A DNA stretch of 64,000 nucleotides from NCBI GenBank assembly GCA_016932715.1, contig JAFGCG010000010.1, positions 1 to 64,000 of the forward strand, read 5' to 3'. The notes below the pieces were generated by a model that saw only the letters and a list, made by a program, of their open reading frames with translations, ran no database searches and had not been told where the DNA came from. Below, one piece after another: positions 50,290-58,908 of this stretch (the stretch's first letter is position 1; every line of letters starts with the position of its first letter). A program made the translations under genes and the position numbers. Source of the stretch: Anaerolineales bacterium (GTDB taxonomy: Bacteria > Chloroflexota > Anaerolineae > Anaerolineales > Villigracilaceae).

Positions 50290-51333
50290 ATGAAACCCCG
50301 GTTTGTTTTGTTCATATTGTTTATCCTGATAGCAACGCTCCTGCTTTCAGCCTGTGGAGCTGCAGCGACCCCGGCATCGCCGAATGCCGGTTACAGAGAG
50401 GAGCCTGCTGCAACAGAGCCTCCTGCCGCAATGGGGGAACCAGCCTTTCAGGAAGAATTCCTCGACCAGTCGGATGCTTCTGCTGGTGAAAAGACAATGG
50501 GAGGCGCCCAACCCGCTGAAGGTCTGCCGCCCATGCCCACTGCTGCGGCGTATGAGATCTCCAATGCAGCGGGGGATTTGACAGTGATCGAACGCTCCAA
50601 TCGTATGATCATCAAAAATGGAGATATCCGCCTGACGGTGAAAGACACCGATGTCGCCATCGACCGCGCCACACAGGTCATTGCAGATGCGGGCGGATAT
50701 ATCGTCAGTTCGCGCGTCTGGTATCAGGACTATTATGGCAATAACCTGAAATATGCCACTATCACCATTGGCGTCCCTGTGGATCAGTTCGAGAGGGTGC
50801 TGGTCCGTTTGCGCGGGCTGGCTGTCAAAGTGGTGGACGAGACCGCAGCCGGCGATGATGTGACCGACCAGTATGTCGATCTGCGGTCGCAATTGACCAA
50901 TCTCGAAGCCACGCGCGCCCGCATCCAGGAATTCCTGACGGACGCCAAAACCGTGGACGAAGCCCTGCGCATCAACCAGGAACTGGCGAACATCGAGTCG
51001 CAGATCGAACAGATCAAGGGGCGGATGAACTACCTCAATGACCGTTCCGCCTACTCGACGATCACGATCAACTTCGAGCCCGAATTCCCCGCTCTGACCC
51101 CCACGCCGACCGTGACGCCGTACCCCACAGCTACACCTGTCCCGTGGAACCCCGGCCAGACGTTCGATGACGCGACAGATACAGTCACGGTCTTGTATCA
51201 GGGTATCGCGAACTTGCTCATCTGGATGTTTGTGGTTGTTCTGCCCATCCTGCTGCCGCCGGCACTCATTTTGTGGGGCTTGTGGAAGCTGATGAATCGA
51301 AAGACGGGGAAAGTGGCAAGTGACAAGCCATAA
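50290..51333 (+). CDS. DUF4349 lipoprotein
   Basis: The 347-residue lipoprotein has lipobox LLSAC (Cys about 21), a Pro/Ala/Glu linker, and the DUF4349 domain with IIKNGDIRLTVKDTDVAIDR, GYIVSSRVWYQDYYGN and DEAAAGDDVTDQYVDLRSQL-like segments. A coiled coil (about 215-250) and a C-terminal transmembrane helix (about 300-330) follow. The role is unknown; the family is cell-surface. GGAGG precedes the ATG. Confidence 0.88.
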   Translation: MKPRFVLFILFILIATLLLSACGAAATPASPNAGYREEPAATEPPAAMGEPAFQEEFLDQSDASAGEKTMGGAQPAEGLPPMPTAAAYEISNAAGDLTVIERSNRMIIKNGDIRLTVKDTDVAIDRATQVIADAGGYIVSSRVWYQDYYGNNLKYATITIGVPVDQFERVLVRLRGLAVKVVDETAAGDDVTDQYVDLRSQLTNLEATRARIQEFLTDAKTVDEALRINQELANIESQIEQIKGRMNYLNDRSAYSTITINFEPEFPALTPTPTVTPYPTATPVPWNPGQTFDDATDTVTVLYQGIANLLIWMFVVVLPILLPPALILWGLWKLMNRKTGKVASDKP

Positions 51334-51350
51334 GTAAGAAGTTCAAAGTG

Positions 51351-51392
51351 AAAGGATGAGGCAGATGATCGATCCCTGTCTCATCCTTTTGG
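51351..51392. terminator. Bidirectional terminator between convergent genes
   Basis: AAAGGATGAG...CTCATCCTTTT forms a stem of about 14 bp with internal mismatch (GCAG/CTGT). It separates the plus-strand DUF4349 gene from the minus-strand DUF92 gene. Confidence 0.75.
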
Positions 51393-51393
51393 A

Positions 51394-52194
51394 TTAAATT
51401 ACAAATGGGATTAAGGCGATTGCTACCCCAAACGCGCCGCACGCAAAATTGACCCGGTCATTGTTCAGCCACTTCCAGCCGCGGACGTGAACCGTCTCCG
51501 TGCCGCAGGTATGGAGCGGATGTTTCTCGGTCTCTTTTTTGTCGGTGGGACAGTAGTACATGGCTTGCACGGTCGCGCCGAGGAGGGAGTCGAAGAGTGA
51601 GCCTGCCAGTCCGGCAAAAGTAATCAGTAACCAGTAATCAGTGGTCAGTGTGCCAGTGGGGGAGAGCAGGATTGCCAGCAAAGCGATCAGGGCCGAACCC
51701 AAAAGGGATGCGCCCGTTCCCCATAACGAGATCCCGCCCGAGGTCCCTTTTTCGACGCGCTTTCGCAGGTCTGTGATCAGGCGCGGAGGCGTAGGATTCA
51801 GGACCCCCAACTCGGTCGCCCACGTGTCCGCGTTGACCGCCGCGAGCGAGACGGCGAACCCGACCCAGGGGATGAGCGACTCGGGATAAAGGGCGTGAAG
51901 CGCGGCGAAGAATGTCGCCAGCCCGCCGTTGCCGAGGACCTGGCCCGCATCGCGCTCGTGTCCCTTGGAGAATTTTTCGCTGAGACCTTCCTTGCGCTTT
52001 TTGAATGCCCGGCTCAGACCCGAGGATGTGATAAAGAAAGTGAGCAGCAGGATTGCCCACTGCCATCCGCCTACGCCGAAGATGATCGTACCGACAACGG
52101 TCGCGGCGGCGGCTCCGCTTCTGCTCAGGCTGTGGAGGCGATATGCCAGCACAGCGATAAGGATTGCAAGGATGAAACCGTATAGGATTTGCAT
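51394..52194 (-). CDS. DUF92 family membrane protein (VTE6-like)
   Basis: The 266-residue polytopic protein has about seven helices. The DUF92 signature is present: ASSGLSRAFKKRKEGLSEKF, GNGGLATFFAALHALYP, VNADTWATELGVLNPTPPRL and GLAGSLFDSLLGATVQAMYY. Plant VTE6 of this family is a phytyl-phosphate kinase; the function here is unproven. The residues TLTTDYWLLIT are a translated micro-repeat (51619-51657). The gene starts directly after the upstream stop (TAAATG). Confidence 0.88.
   Translation of the reverse strand: MQILYGFILAILIAVLAYRLHSLSRSGAAAATVVGTIIFGVGGWQWAILLLTFFITSSGLSRAFKKRKEGLSEKFSKGHERDAGQVLGNGGLATFFAALHALYPESLIPWVGFAVSLAAVNADTWATELGVLNPTPPRLITDLRKRVEKGTSGGISLWGTGASLLGSALIALLAILLSPTGTLTTDYWLLITFAGLAGSLFDSLLGATVQAMYYCPTDKKETEKHPLHTCGTETVHVRGWKWLNNDRVNFACGAFGVAIALIPFVI
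51619..51657. repeat. Micro-repeat inside the DUF92 gene
   Basis: The degenerate units GTAATCAGTAACCAGTAATC and GTGGTCAGTGTGCCAGT are read in frame as TLTTDYWLLIT in a loop between membrane segments. Confidence 0.75.
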
Positions 52195-53112
52195 TTAGAC
52201 CGGTGTGCTGACGAGGAACAGGACAGCCATGAGAAACAACACCGCGGAAAGGGCGCCTGAGATCCAGATGATGAATGCGAGCGGACGTTCCTTTTCCCAG
52301 CGGTAAAAATATAAACCAGCCAGGACCCCTGTGATGAACATCAGCGCGCTGATCAGCGGGAGCAGGATCAAACGGACGGAGGGCACGGTCACGTTTGGAA
52401 CGCCAAAAGGATTGAAACCAAACGGAACCTGCGAGAGCGATGGAATCAGAACCCCAACCCAGGCGACCAGGCCGAGGTTAAGCAGGAGTCCGCTGATCCA
52501 CAGGAAGCGCGCCACCGGACTCTCCCAGGCTTGTGTAATGACGAATGACGGATAAACGGATTTTGCTTCGGTGGGGGTGAGACTGCCCAGTTCCGTCGCG
52601 CGCGCAAACGTCCGGACGAGTGCCGCCGCGTCCCTGGGCGAGATCGCAAAGACATGCCGGGAGGTGGCAATCAGGATCAGGTTCCTGGGGCTGGAGGCGA
52701 TAAATTCCACGGCGCCCAGATCGGGATGGCGGCGCCTGCCGAGCACCGCGCCCGGCAGCCGAAGAGGCGGCAGCGCCAGCGGCTCTGTCAGGTCGGAGGC
52801 GGGCCGCACCCATTCGATGTCTGTCAGCGGGATATCTTCGATGCGCAAGCCCCAGAGGATGGCGAGGCTGTCGCGGTCGATGTAGTAATCTGCTTTGAGG
52901 AGAGCGTAGGCGCGATAACCCAGGAAGGGAATGGGCGCGAACGCAAGCAGACCCACCAGCAAATAGGAAACAAACATTGGACCGACCTGCGCGTTCGTGA
53001 GGTTCATAAATCCCCAAATCGAAGCGCCGGCCAGCAGGAGAATGATAATTCCGTGCAGGGTCAGGCCAAGTTGCTTGGCAGGGGGGAAGTGTCCGGTTTT
53101 AGTGTCATCCAT
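52195..53112 (-). CDS. Membrane protein with bacterial PH-like domain
   Basis: The 305-residue protein has two N-terminal helices (about 20-65), a PH-like soluble part (YYIDRDSLAILWGLRIEDIP, then SPRNLILIATSRHVFAISPR), and three C-terminal helices (about 205-300). The strand pattern matches bacterial PH domain (bPH) proteins. ATG 53112 is chosen over a TTG nine codons upstream; neither has a clear ribosome-binding site. Function is unknown. Confidence 0.65.
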   Translation of the reverse strand: MDDTKTGHFPPAKQLGLTLHGIIILLLAGASIWGFMNLTNAQVGPMFVSYLLVGLLAFAPIPFLGYRAYALLKADYYIDRDSLAILWGLRIEDIPLTDIEWVRPASDLTEPLALPPLRLPGAVLGRRRHPDLGAVEFIASSPRNLILIATSRHVFAISPRDAAALVRTFARATELGSLTPTEAKSVYPSFVITQAWESPVARFLWISGLLLNLGLVAWVGVLIPSLSQVPFGFNPFGVPNVTVPSVRLILLPLISALMFITGVLAGLYFYRWEKERPLAFIIWISGALSAVLFLMAVLFLVSTPV

Positions 53113-53145
53113 AAGCGTATGCGGGTCGCGCGAGTCCAAAGGGTC

Positions 53146-54369
53146 TTATTGGTCTTTGGTTAAATTCCAGAGTTCCGTTGGACCTGCAAGACTCATCAGG
53201 ATTGTGAGTCTTGTAAGACGATTCTCTTTTTCCTTGCGCGGTTTCAATTCTACCATTCCCTCTTTGAGACCCTTTTCTCCAACTGTAATCCTGATCGGGC
53301 AGCCGATCAGATCCGCGTCGTTGAATTTGACCCCGGCGCGCTCCTCGCGATCGTCGAACAAAACAGAAATGCCTGCACTTTGCAGCGAGTTGTAAATCTC
53401 TTCAGCCTTGCGGCGTGTGTCCATTTCCTTGCCGGGGACCTGCATGAGATACACGTCGAACGGCGCGGCGGGATGGGGGAGAGTCAAACCTTTTGGATCG
53501 TGATGTGCCTCGGCAAGCGCGAGCAGGATATTTTCAAAGTGATATGTGTTGCGGGTAGCCAAAATGACGGTGGAGGAGACCGAAAGTGGATTGCCACAGT
53601 TTATGCAGGCGTCGCCCGCCGCGGCTTGCACCAGGTCCGCGACAATTTCGGCGGAGTAATCCCGTCCGTAGTTGGTGTTCCTGAGATGATAGCCCGCTTC
53701 ATTTGCACCCGCGACCAGATTCTGCGACTGCGGAATCAAATCGTCCACGACGATCATCGTATTTTTCAACCCGATGGGCGAGGCGTAGCCCGTCGCCGCG
53801 CCCGACCTCTCGATCTCCTCCACGGTCGCGGCGCGGACCTCACCGGCGTGCTGTTTCAATTTTGCTTCGCTAAGCTGCATGTCACCGCGCACGACGACGA
53901 AGATGAATTGCCCGTCGCTCGGGCGTATGTACATCAGGGCTTTGGCAGTTTTCTCCCTGGGAACCTCGAGAAAGTTTGCCAGGGCTTCGATCGTGTGGCA
54001 ATCGGGAGTCAATACCTTTTCAATCGGCAGGAGGGGCGAAGCATGCTTCGCCCCTACAGGTTTTGCAAAACGCGCCAGTTCGAGCCGCTCTGCATATTTG
54101 CATGCGGGACAATGCGCAACCTCGAGCGGGCCTGAGGCAATCGGGAAGAAGGTCTCGTTGTTGCTGTTGAGTGTGGGTAAGGAAAGCTGAGAGAGGAAAG
54201 AGGGGTCGCTGGATAAATCGCGCAAGTGAGTGAGTGTATGTTCCCCAAGCGGGGTCGGTACGTTCTCGCGTGTCACATATCCGGCGCGGACCAGGAAGGC
54301 GAAGCCCTCCGTCCGCGCGTTGTTGGGAGCTTCTCGCTGGGTTTGGATGTTGAGGTCGCGGTATTTCAT
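53146..54369 (-). CDS. ProRS-like protein without aminoacylation core
   Basis: The 407-residue protein begins like prolyl-tRNA synthetase (TQREAPNNARTEGFAFLVRA), then skips the class II motifs 1 and 2. Next come HCPACKYAERLELA, the YbaK-like editing domain (EKTAKALMYIRPSDGQF, VVVRGDMQLSEAKLKQ) and CINCGNPLS. There is no motif 3 GxGR. An anticodon-binding domain (APFDVYLMQVPGKEMDTR) ends the protein. Full ProRS is about 570. It probably edits or binds tRNA-Pro. GAKHASPLLP comes from an inserted palindrome. Confidence 0.82.
   Translation of the reverse strand: MKYRDLNIQTQREAPNNARTEGFAFLVRAGYVTRENVPTPLGEHTLTHLRDLSSDPSFLSQLSLPTLNSNNETFFPIASGPLEVAHCPACKYAERLELARFAKPVGAKHASPLLPIEKVLTPDCHTIEALANFLEVPREKTAKALMYIRPSDGQFIFVVVRGDMQLSEAKLKQHAGEVRAATVEEIERSGAATGYASPIGLKNTMIVVDDLIPQSQNLVAGANEAGYHLRNTNYGRDYSAEIVADLVQAAAGDACINCGNPLSVSSTVILATRNTYHFENILLALAEAHHDPKGLTLPHPAAPFDVYLMQVPGKEMDTRRKAEEIYNSLQSAGISVLFDDREERAGVKFNDADLIGCPIRITVGEKGLKEGMVELKPRKEKENRLTRLTILMSLAGPTELWNLTKDQ
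54032..54055. repeat. Palindrome AGGGGCGAAGCATGCTTCG in the ProRS-like gene
   Basis: A perfect 24-bp palindrome centred on GCATGC is translated as GAKHASPL between the zinc motif and the editing domain. It is related to 39460-39480. Confidence 0.75.
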
Positions 54370-54393
54370 TGGAATTTGATCAGCCCTCCCCTG

Positions 54394-54442
54394 TTCTCGC
54401 GCTGAGCGGAGCGAGCGCCACGCGAGCGCAGTCGAAGCGGGG
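54394..54442. repeat. Palindrome related to the tRNA-Glu leader repeat
   Basis: CTCGCGCTGAGCGGAGCGAG and GCGAGCGCAGTCGAAGCG match the copy at 37301-37349. It lies between the ProRS-like and bactofilin genes. Confidence 0.65.
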
Positions 54443-54456
54443 CTAACATGATGTTA

Positions 54457-54966
54457 TCACTTCTTTTTCGTAATTTTTCGGGCTGTCGTTTCGGAAGCGG
54501 ATTCAGGGAGGCTGACCGGCGTCGAAGCGATGGATTCGGCTTGAGCCGCCTCGGACGGCGTGGACTCGGGAGCAGGCTCGAGGTCCAGGTCGACCGTTTC
54601 CTCCATGCGGATCTGACCGCGCAGGAACGCGCCTTCCTCCGTCACGAAGGCAGTCGTGACCACGTCGCCCCAGACGCGCCCCGACGAGCGGATCTCCAGC
54701 TTTTGGGTGGTGATGTTGCCGCGCACCGCGCCGGCCACGATGACCGCGTTGGCGCGCACATTCTGACAGGTGACGCGGCCCGTCTCGCCGACGACGAGCA
54801 TGCCGCGCAGGGCGATTTCGCCTTCGAACGCCCCCTCGATGCGGACTCCGCCCGAGCCGTTGATGGAACCGTGCCAGATCACACCCGAGCCAAGCACAGA
54901 GGTGATCCGTTCCACGGCTTGTACCGGTTGCTGCGTTTCAATTGGGGTGGTATTACGTTTGAACAT
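54457..54966 (-). CDS. Bactofilin (polymer-forming cytoskeletal protein)
   Basis: The 169-residue protein has the bactofilin beta-helix core: GSGVIWHGSINGSGGVRIEG, FEGEIALRGMLVVGETGRV, NVRANAVIVAGAVRGNITTQ and RVWGDVVTTAFVTEEGAFLRG. The tails are disordered. Bactofilins form nucleotide-free filaments at the membrane that guide cell-wall growth. TAAAAT lies 9 nt before the ATG, with no Shine-Dalgarno. Confidence 0.92.
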   Translation of the reverse strand: MFKRNTTPIETQQPVQAVERITSVLGSGVIWHGSINGSGGVRIEGAFEGEIALRGMLVVGETGRVTCQNVRANAVIVAGAVRGNITTQKLEIRSSGRVWGDVVTTAFVTEEGAFLRGQIRMEETVDLDLEPAPESTPSEAAQAESIASTPVSLPESASETTARKITKKK

Positions 54967-54992
54967 AGCGAGTTTATTTTACCGTAGATTGG

Positions 54993-55088
54993 GGACACAA
55001 GTACACAAGGAAACAGGTACACAGTTAAAAAGACACGCAAGCCTTTTGTGCTCACGTGTCTACTTGCTTACGTGCTTACTTGTCTACT
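54993..55088. repeat. Inverted micro-repeat array at the fabI 3' end
   Basis: Units ACACAAGTACACAAGG...AAGACACGCAAG are followed by inverted TTGTGCTCACGTGTCTACTTG units. It can form a long hairpin. The fabI stop TAG (55084-55086) is in the last unit. Confidence 0.8.
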
Positions 55089-55884
55089 TCCCCCCGCTCT
55101 TTTCTCCTTTCGGCCCCATCTGCACCCCCATGATATTGAAGCCCGAATCGACATACAGCACTTCACCGGTAACGCGCTTCGACAGGTCCGAAGCCAGGAA
55201 CACCGCGGCGTTGCCGACATCTTCGGTGGTGACATTCTCCTGCATGGGGGATATATCCGCAAAATGCTTGTACATATCGCGGAAGCCGCCGACGCCTGCC
55301 GCTGCCAGCGTGCGGATCGGTCCGGCGGAGATGGCGTTCACGCGGATCTGTTTGGGACCCAGGTCGTACGCCAGATACCGCGTCGATGATTCCAGCGCGG
55401 CTTTTGCCACGCCCATCACGTTGTAATGCGGCGCGACTTTGACCGAACCGTAATAGGTGAGGCACATCACCGAGCCGCCCGGATTCAGAAAGGATTGAAA
55501 CGCCTTGGTCAGGGCAACGAACGAGAACACGCTGATATCCATCGCCGTCCGAAAGCCTTCCCGCGTCGTTTGATAAAAATGCCCCTTCAATTCGTCGCGC
55601 CCGGCAAAGGCAATCGAGTGCACCAGGATGTCAATTTTCTTGAAGTACTTTTTCGCTTTCCTGGCTACCTTCTCGATTTGCTCGTCCGAAGCCACATCGC
55701 ACGGCTCGATGAACGTAGCGCCCAGTTTTGTGGCGAGGGGGCGGGCGTATTTTTCCACGACCGGGGCATAACTAAAGCCCAGGCAGGCGCCCTGTTCGTC
55801 GAAGGCTTTGGAAATGCCCCAGGCGATGGACCGTTCATTGGCGAGTCCAAAAATCAATGCAGTCTTACCGTCCAAGAGTCCCAT
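55084..55884 (-). CDS. fabI: Enoyl-[acyl-carrier-protein] reductase (NADH)
   Basis: The 266-residue FabI catalyses the last step of fatty acid elongation. It begins MGLLDGKTALIFGLANERSI. The FabI catalytic Tyr-x6-Lys is in YNVMGVAKAALESSTRYLA (Tyr about 158, Lys about 165). SIAFAGRDELKGHF and ITGEVLYVDSGFNIMG-like segments are typical. The last residues (EKSGGK) and the stop codon border a micro-repeat array. Confidence 0.95.
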   Translation of the reverse strand: MGLLDGKTALIFGLANERSIAWGISKAFDEQGACLGFSYAPVVEKYARPLATKLGATFIEPCDVASDEQIEKVARKAKKYFKKIDILVHSIAFAGRDELKGHFYQTTREGFRTAMDISVFSFVALTKAFQSFLNPGGSVMCLTYYGSVKVAPHYNVMGVAKAALESSTRYLAYDLGPKQIRVNAISAGPIRTLAAAGVGGFRDMYKHFADISPMQENVTTEDVGNAAVFLASDLSKRVTGEVLYVDSGFNIMGVQMGPKGEKSGGK

Positions 55885-55921
55885 ATTTTTTTACCCTTTC
55901 GATGATCTAACGTTAAACCAT

Positions 55922-56012
55922 ATGTCATCCTGAGCGGAGCGAAGGATCTCCGCCGCGTAGCGGCGGGATTCTTCGGTCGTGGCGCGAGGCGCCACTTCCT
56001 CAGAATGACATG
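55922..56012. repeat. ATGTCATCCTGAG palindromic element
   Basis: The ends ATGTCATCCTGAGCGG and CCTCAGAATGACAT are inverted, with inner hairpins CCGCCGCGTAGCGGCGG and GTGGCGCGAGGCGCCAC. It lies upstream of fabI and is the class that also inserted into lutBC. Confidence 0.75.
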
Positions 56013-56049
56013 ATACTCGCTCCTCAATTGATAGCAAGAAACTATTTTA

Positions 56050-57780
56050 TCAGAATGCTGCACCCAGGACCGTGTCCCGCGCCTGCAGTGGGGCGGCACT
56101 GGCATTCAGGATGGATTGATATGCGCGGGTAACATCCGGCAGGTGTTCGGCGAGATACACCTGCGCCAGGTCGCGTTTGCGCTCCGAGGCTTGGGCATCC
56201 TGAAGCAGCAGCCAGGAGTTGAGTACGTACACAGCCATATTCACAAGGTCGGAAGCGTAATAATCGATCATGTCCCGTTCCTGAGCCTTCAACACGTCTG
56301 TGGCTTGCTTCAACAGCTCGGTTGCTTCGGCGAGTTGGGCTTTCAACGGAGCCAGTTCGGGCCCGTAATCCTGTGCGCACCATTCGTCAAACAGCGGATC
56401 AAGTGCATGACCGAGCAGTTTGCCAATGGCAGCCACAATTTGAAGCTGGCTGGTGCCTTCGTAAATGTTGGTCACCCGCACATCGCGGAAATGACGTTCG
56501 ATGTTGAATTCGCGCATGTAACCCACACCGCCGTGGATCTGCATGGCAAGGTAACAGACGCGGTTGCCCATCTCGGTGGCGTAGTATTTTGTAAGAGGGG
56601 TCAGCGTATCGGCGAGATTGGAAGCCTGTTTCAGCTTCTGGCGGACGTCCGGATTCGCCGCGGCACGCTCTGTGTCACTGCTCAACTCTTCGTATGCCTT
56701 GAGGCGGTCCACCCAGCAGCCGGTTTCGCTCAGGAGGGCGCGCGTGGCTTCGATCTCGCCGCGCATCGACAGCAGCAGGCGTGAAACAGCCGGTAGATTC
56801 GCGATCGGCTGGTTGAATTGCCGGCGTTCCTGGGCATATTGATACGCCTCACGATAGGCGGCTTCGGCAATTCCCAGGGCTTGCGCGCCGACCGCCAGCC
56901 GGGCGCCGTTCATCAGTGCCATGGCATAACGCATCAAGCCAAAGCGGCGCTTCCCGACCAACTCAGCGGGGGTGTTGTTGTATTGAATTTCGCAAGTAGG
57001 GGAGGAATGAATACCCAGCTTGTTCTCGATGCGGCGGATGTGCACGGTCTCGTCCCGCTCGACCAGGAACAGCGACAGGCCGCGCGCGTCGCTCGAACCG
57101 GCTTCGCTGCGCGCCAGCACCAGCTGGATGTCGGCGCAGCCGTTCGTGATGAAACGTTTGACACCGTTGAGATGCCATTTGCCGGTCGCCTCGTCGAGGG
57201 TAGCGCGGGTCTGCACGGAGCCCAGGTCCGACCCGGCATCCGGTTCCGTCAGGACCATCGCGCCGGCAACTTCGCCGCGGCTGAAGCGCGGCAGGACGCG
57301 GGCTTTCATCTCGTCGCTGCCGAACTCGTTGATCGAGGAGGCGATCTCCTGCAAACCAAAGATCGTCATCAGGCCCGCCTCAGCCCGGGAAAGGATCTCC
57401 ACCATCATCTGGTACAGCGTCTCAGGCAGGTTCAAGCCGCCATATTGCCAGGGCAGCATGACACCCATCAACTCCGCCTGCTTCAATGCCTGAATGGCTT
57501 TCTGCGTTGCTGCAGCATATTGGACCTCTCCATTGCAGAACTGCGCTCCCTCTTCATCCGCTTCCGCGGCATGCGGCGCGACGACCGAGGCGCAAATATC
57601 ACCCAGCACTTCCAACAGCAGGCGGTAGTTATCCCTGGCGTCTTCATAGTTGCGCGGCGCAGCCGGATACCGGTTTGCCGTGCTGTATCCTTTTTCCTTG
57701 ATCTCGACCACTTCCCGCAGGTCCAGCCGTTCCAGGCGAAATTGTAAATCCAGGTTATCCAAAAAGAAGTTGTCAGCCAT
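56050..57780 (-). CDS. Acyl-CoA dehydrogenase
   Basis: The 576-residue flavoprotein oxidises an acyl-CoA at C2-C3 and passes electrons to ETF. It has the ACAD signatures VLTEPDAGSDLGSVQTRAT and QIHGGVGYMREFNIERHFRD. The extra C-terminal about 120 residues match the longer ACAD class. The start at 57780 follows TGGAG. It is the last gene of the operon with etfB and etfA; chain-length preference is unknown. Confidence 0.92.
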   Translation of the reverse strand: MADNFFLDNLDLQFRLERLDLREVVEIKEKGYSTANRYPAAPRNYEDARDNYRLLLEVLGDICASVVAPHAAEADEEGAQFCNGEVQYAAATQKAIQALKQAELMGVMLPWQYGGLNLPETLYQMMVEILSRAEAGLMTIFGLQEIASSINEFGSDEMKARVLPRFSRGEVAGAMVLTEPDAGSDLGSVQTRATLDEATGKWHLNGVKRFITNGCADIQLVLARSEAGSSDARGLSLFLVERDETVHIRRIENKLGIHSSPTCEIQYNNTPAELVGKRRFGLMRYAMALMNGARLAVGAQALGIAEAAYREAYQYAQERRQFNQPIANLPAVSRLLLSMRGEIEATRALLSETGCWVDRLKAYEELSSDTERAAANPDVRQKLKQASNLADTLTPLTKYYATEMGNRVCYLAMQIHGGVGYMREFNIERHFRDVRVTNIYEGTSQLQIVAAIGKLLGHALDPLFDEWCAQDYGPELAPLKAQLAEATELLKQATDVLKAQERDMIDYYASDLVNMAVYVLNSWLLLQDAQASERKRDLAQVYLAEHLPDVTRAYQSILNASAAPLQARDTVLGAAF

Positions 57781-57793
57781 GATGTCTCCATTA

Positions 57794-57866
57794 GGACGCT
57801 GATGAACGCAGACCAACGCAGATTTTTCTCTCTTTCTTCAGCGTGCATCAGCGTTTGTCTGCGTCC
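57794..57866. repeat. Inverted GGACGCTGATG-type repeat between etfA and the acyl-CoA dehydrogenase gene
   Basis: GGACGCTGATGAACGCAGAC and CAGCGTTTGTCTGCGTCC are inverted arms around ATTTTTCTCTC. It is intergenic within the operon. Confidence 0.65.
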
Positions 57867-57878
57867 AAAAGCCTCAGG

Positions 57879-58898
57879 TTATTTAACTCGCTCGCGCAAC
57901 GCGCGGATCAGTAGAGGCAGGACCTCGCCCAGGTCACCGACGATCTTGTAGTGCGCCACCTGGAAGATGGGGGCATCGGGGTCGGTGTTGATGGCGACGA
58001 TCTTGTTTGATTTATCCATCCCGGCGCGGTGCTGGATCGCCCCGGAGATTCCGGCTGCGATGTACAGCCGGGGCCGGACCGTCGTCCCGGTCTGACCGAC
58101 CTGATGTTCACGGGAGATCAAGCCGGCATCCACAGCCGCCCGCGAGGCGCCCACCTCACCACCCATCAGGTTTGCCAGTTGACGGATCAGGTCGAACTCA
58201 CTCTCACCGTCCACCCCGGCGCCGCCCGCCACGATCACGGGAGCATCTTTCAGCTTGACCGTCGCTTCGCGCATCTCACGGCTCAACACCTGCAAGGCGA
58301 AGTCCTGCGGCTGGAAAACCGGCGTGATGTTTTCGATGCTGCCCTTGCGCCTCAGGTCCGGGTCGTGACGGCGCATCACGCCTTCGCGCACGGTTGCCAT
58401 CTGCGGTCGTGTCTTCGGGTTGACGATGGTGGCGATGATGTTGCCGCCAAACGCAGGCCGGATCTGGTAGAGCAGATCCTTATAAACTACGTTTTCCTTC
58501 TTTGACGTGTATTCACCGATCTGCAGGTCGGTGCAGTCGGCGGTCAGGCCCGCCTTCAAGGCGCTGGCAACGCGCGGGGCCAGGTCACGCCCGACCGGCG
58601 AAGCGCCCACCAGAAAGATGTAGGGCTGCCGCGCCCGCACCAGGTCCGCGGCGACGCGCGAGTAAGGCAGGGTACGGTAGATTTCCAGTTCAGGATGGTC
58701 GACCACCAGGACGTGGTCCGCGCCGTGCTGAATTACAGATTCAGCCAGGTCTCCGATTTCGTGACCACACAACAAAGCCCAGACCTGGCTGCCTAATGTC
58801 CCTGCCAGTTCGTGACCTTTCGCCAGCAGTTCCAGGCTGATCTCGGCGATCTTTCCGTCTTCCTGCTCGATGAATATCCAAACGTTTCGCTCAGTCAT
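57879..58898 (-). CDS. etfA: Electron transfer flavoprotein, alpha subunit
   Basis: The 339-residue subunit carries FAD and takes electrons from acyl-CoA dehydrogenases. The C-terminal FAD-binding signature is [19 protein letters not shown], followed by [19 protein letters not shown] and [13 protein letters not shown]. It is 10 nt downstream of etfB and upstream of the acyl-CoA dehydrogenase gene. Confidence 0.95.
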   Translation of the reverse strand: MTERNVWIFIEQEDGKIAEISLELLAKGHELAGTLGSQVWALLCGHEIGDLAESVIQHGADHVLVVDHPELEIYRTLPYSRVAADLVRARQPYIFLVGASPVGRDLAPRVASALKAGLTADCTDLQIGEYTSKKENVVYKDLLYQIRPAFGGNIIATIVNPKTRPQMATVREGVMRRHDPDLRRKGSIENITPVFQPQDFALQVLSREMREATVKLKDAPVIVAGGAGVDGESEFDLIRQLANLMGGEVGASRAAVDAGLISREHQVGQTGTTVRPRLYIAAGISGAIQHRAGMDKSNKIVAINTDPDAPIFQVAHYKIVGDLGEVLPLLIRALRERVK

Positions 58899-58908
58899 GT
58901 TCGCACCT

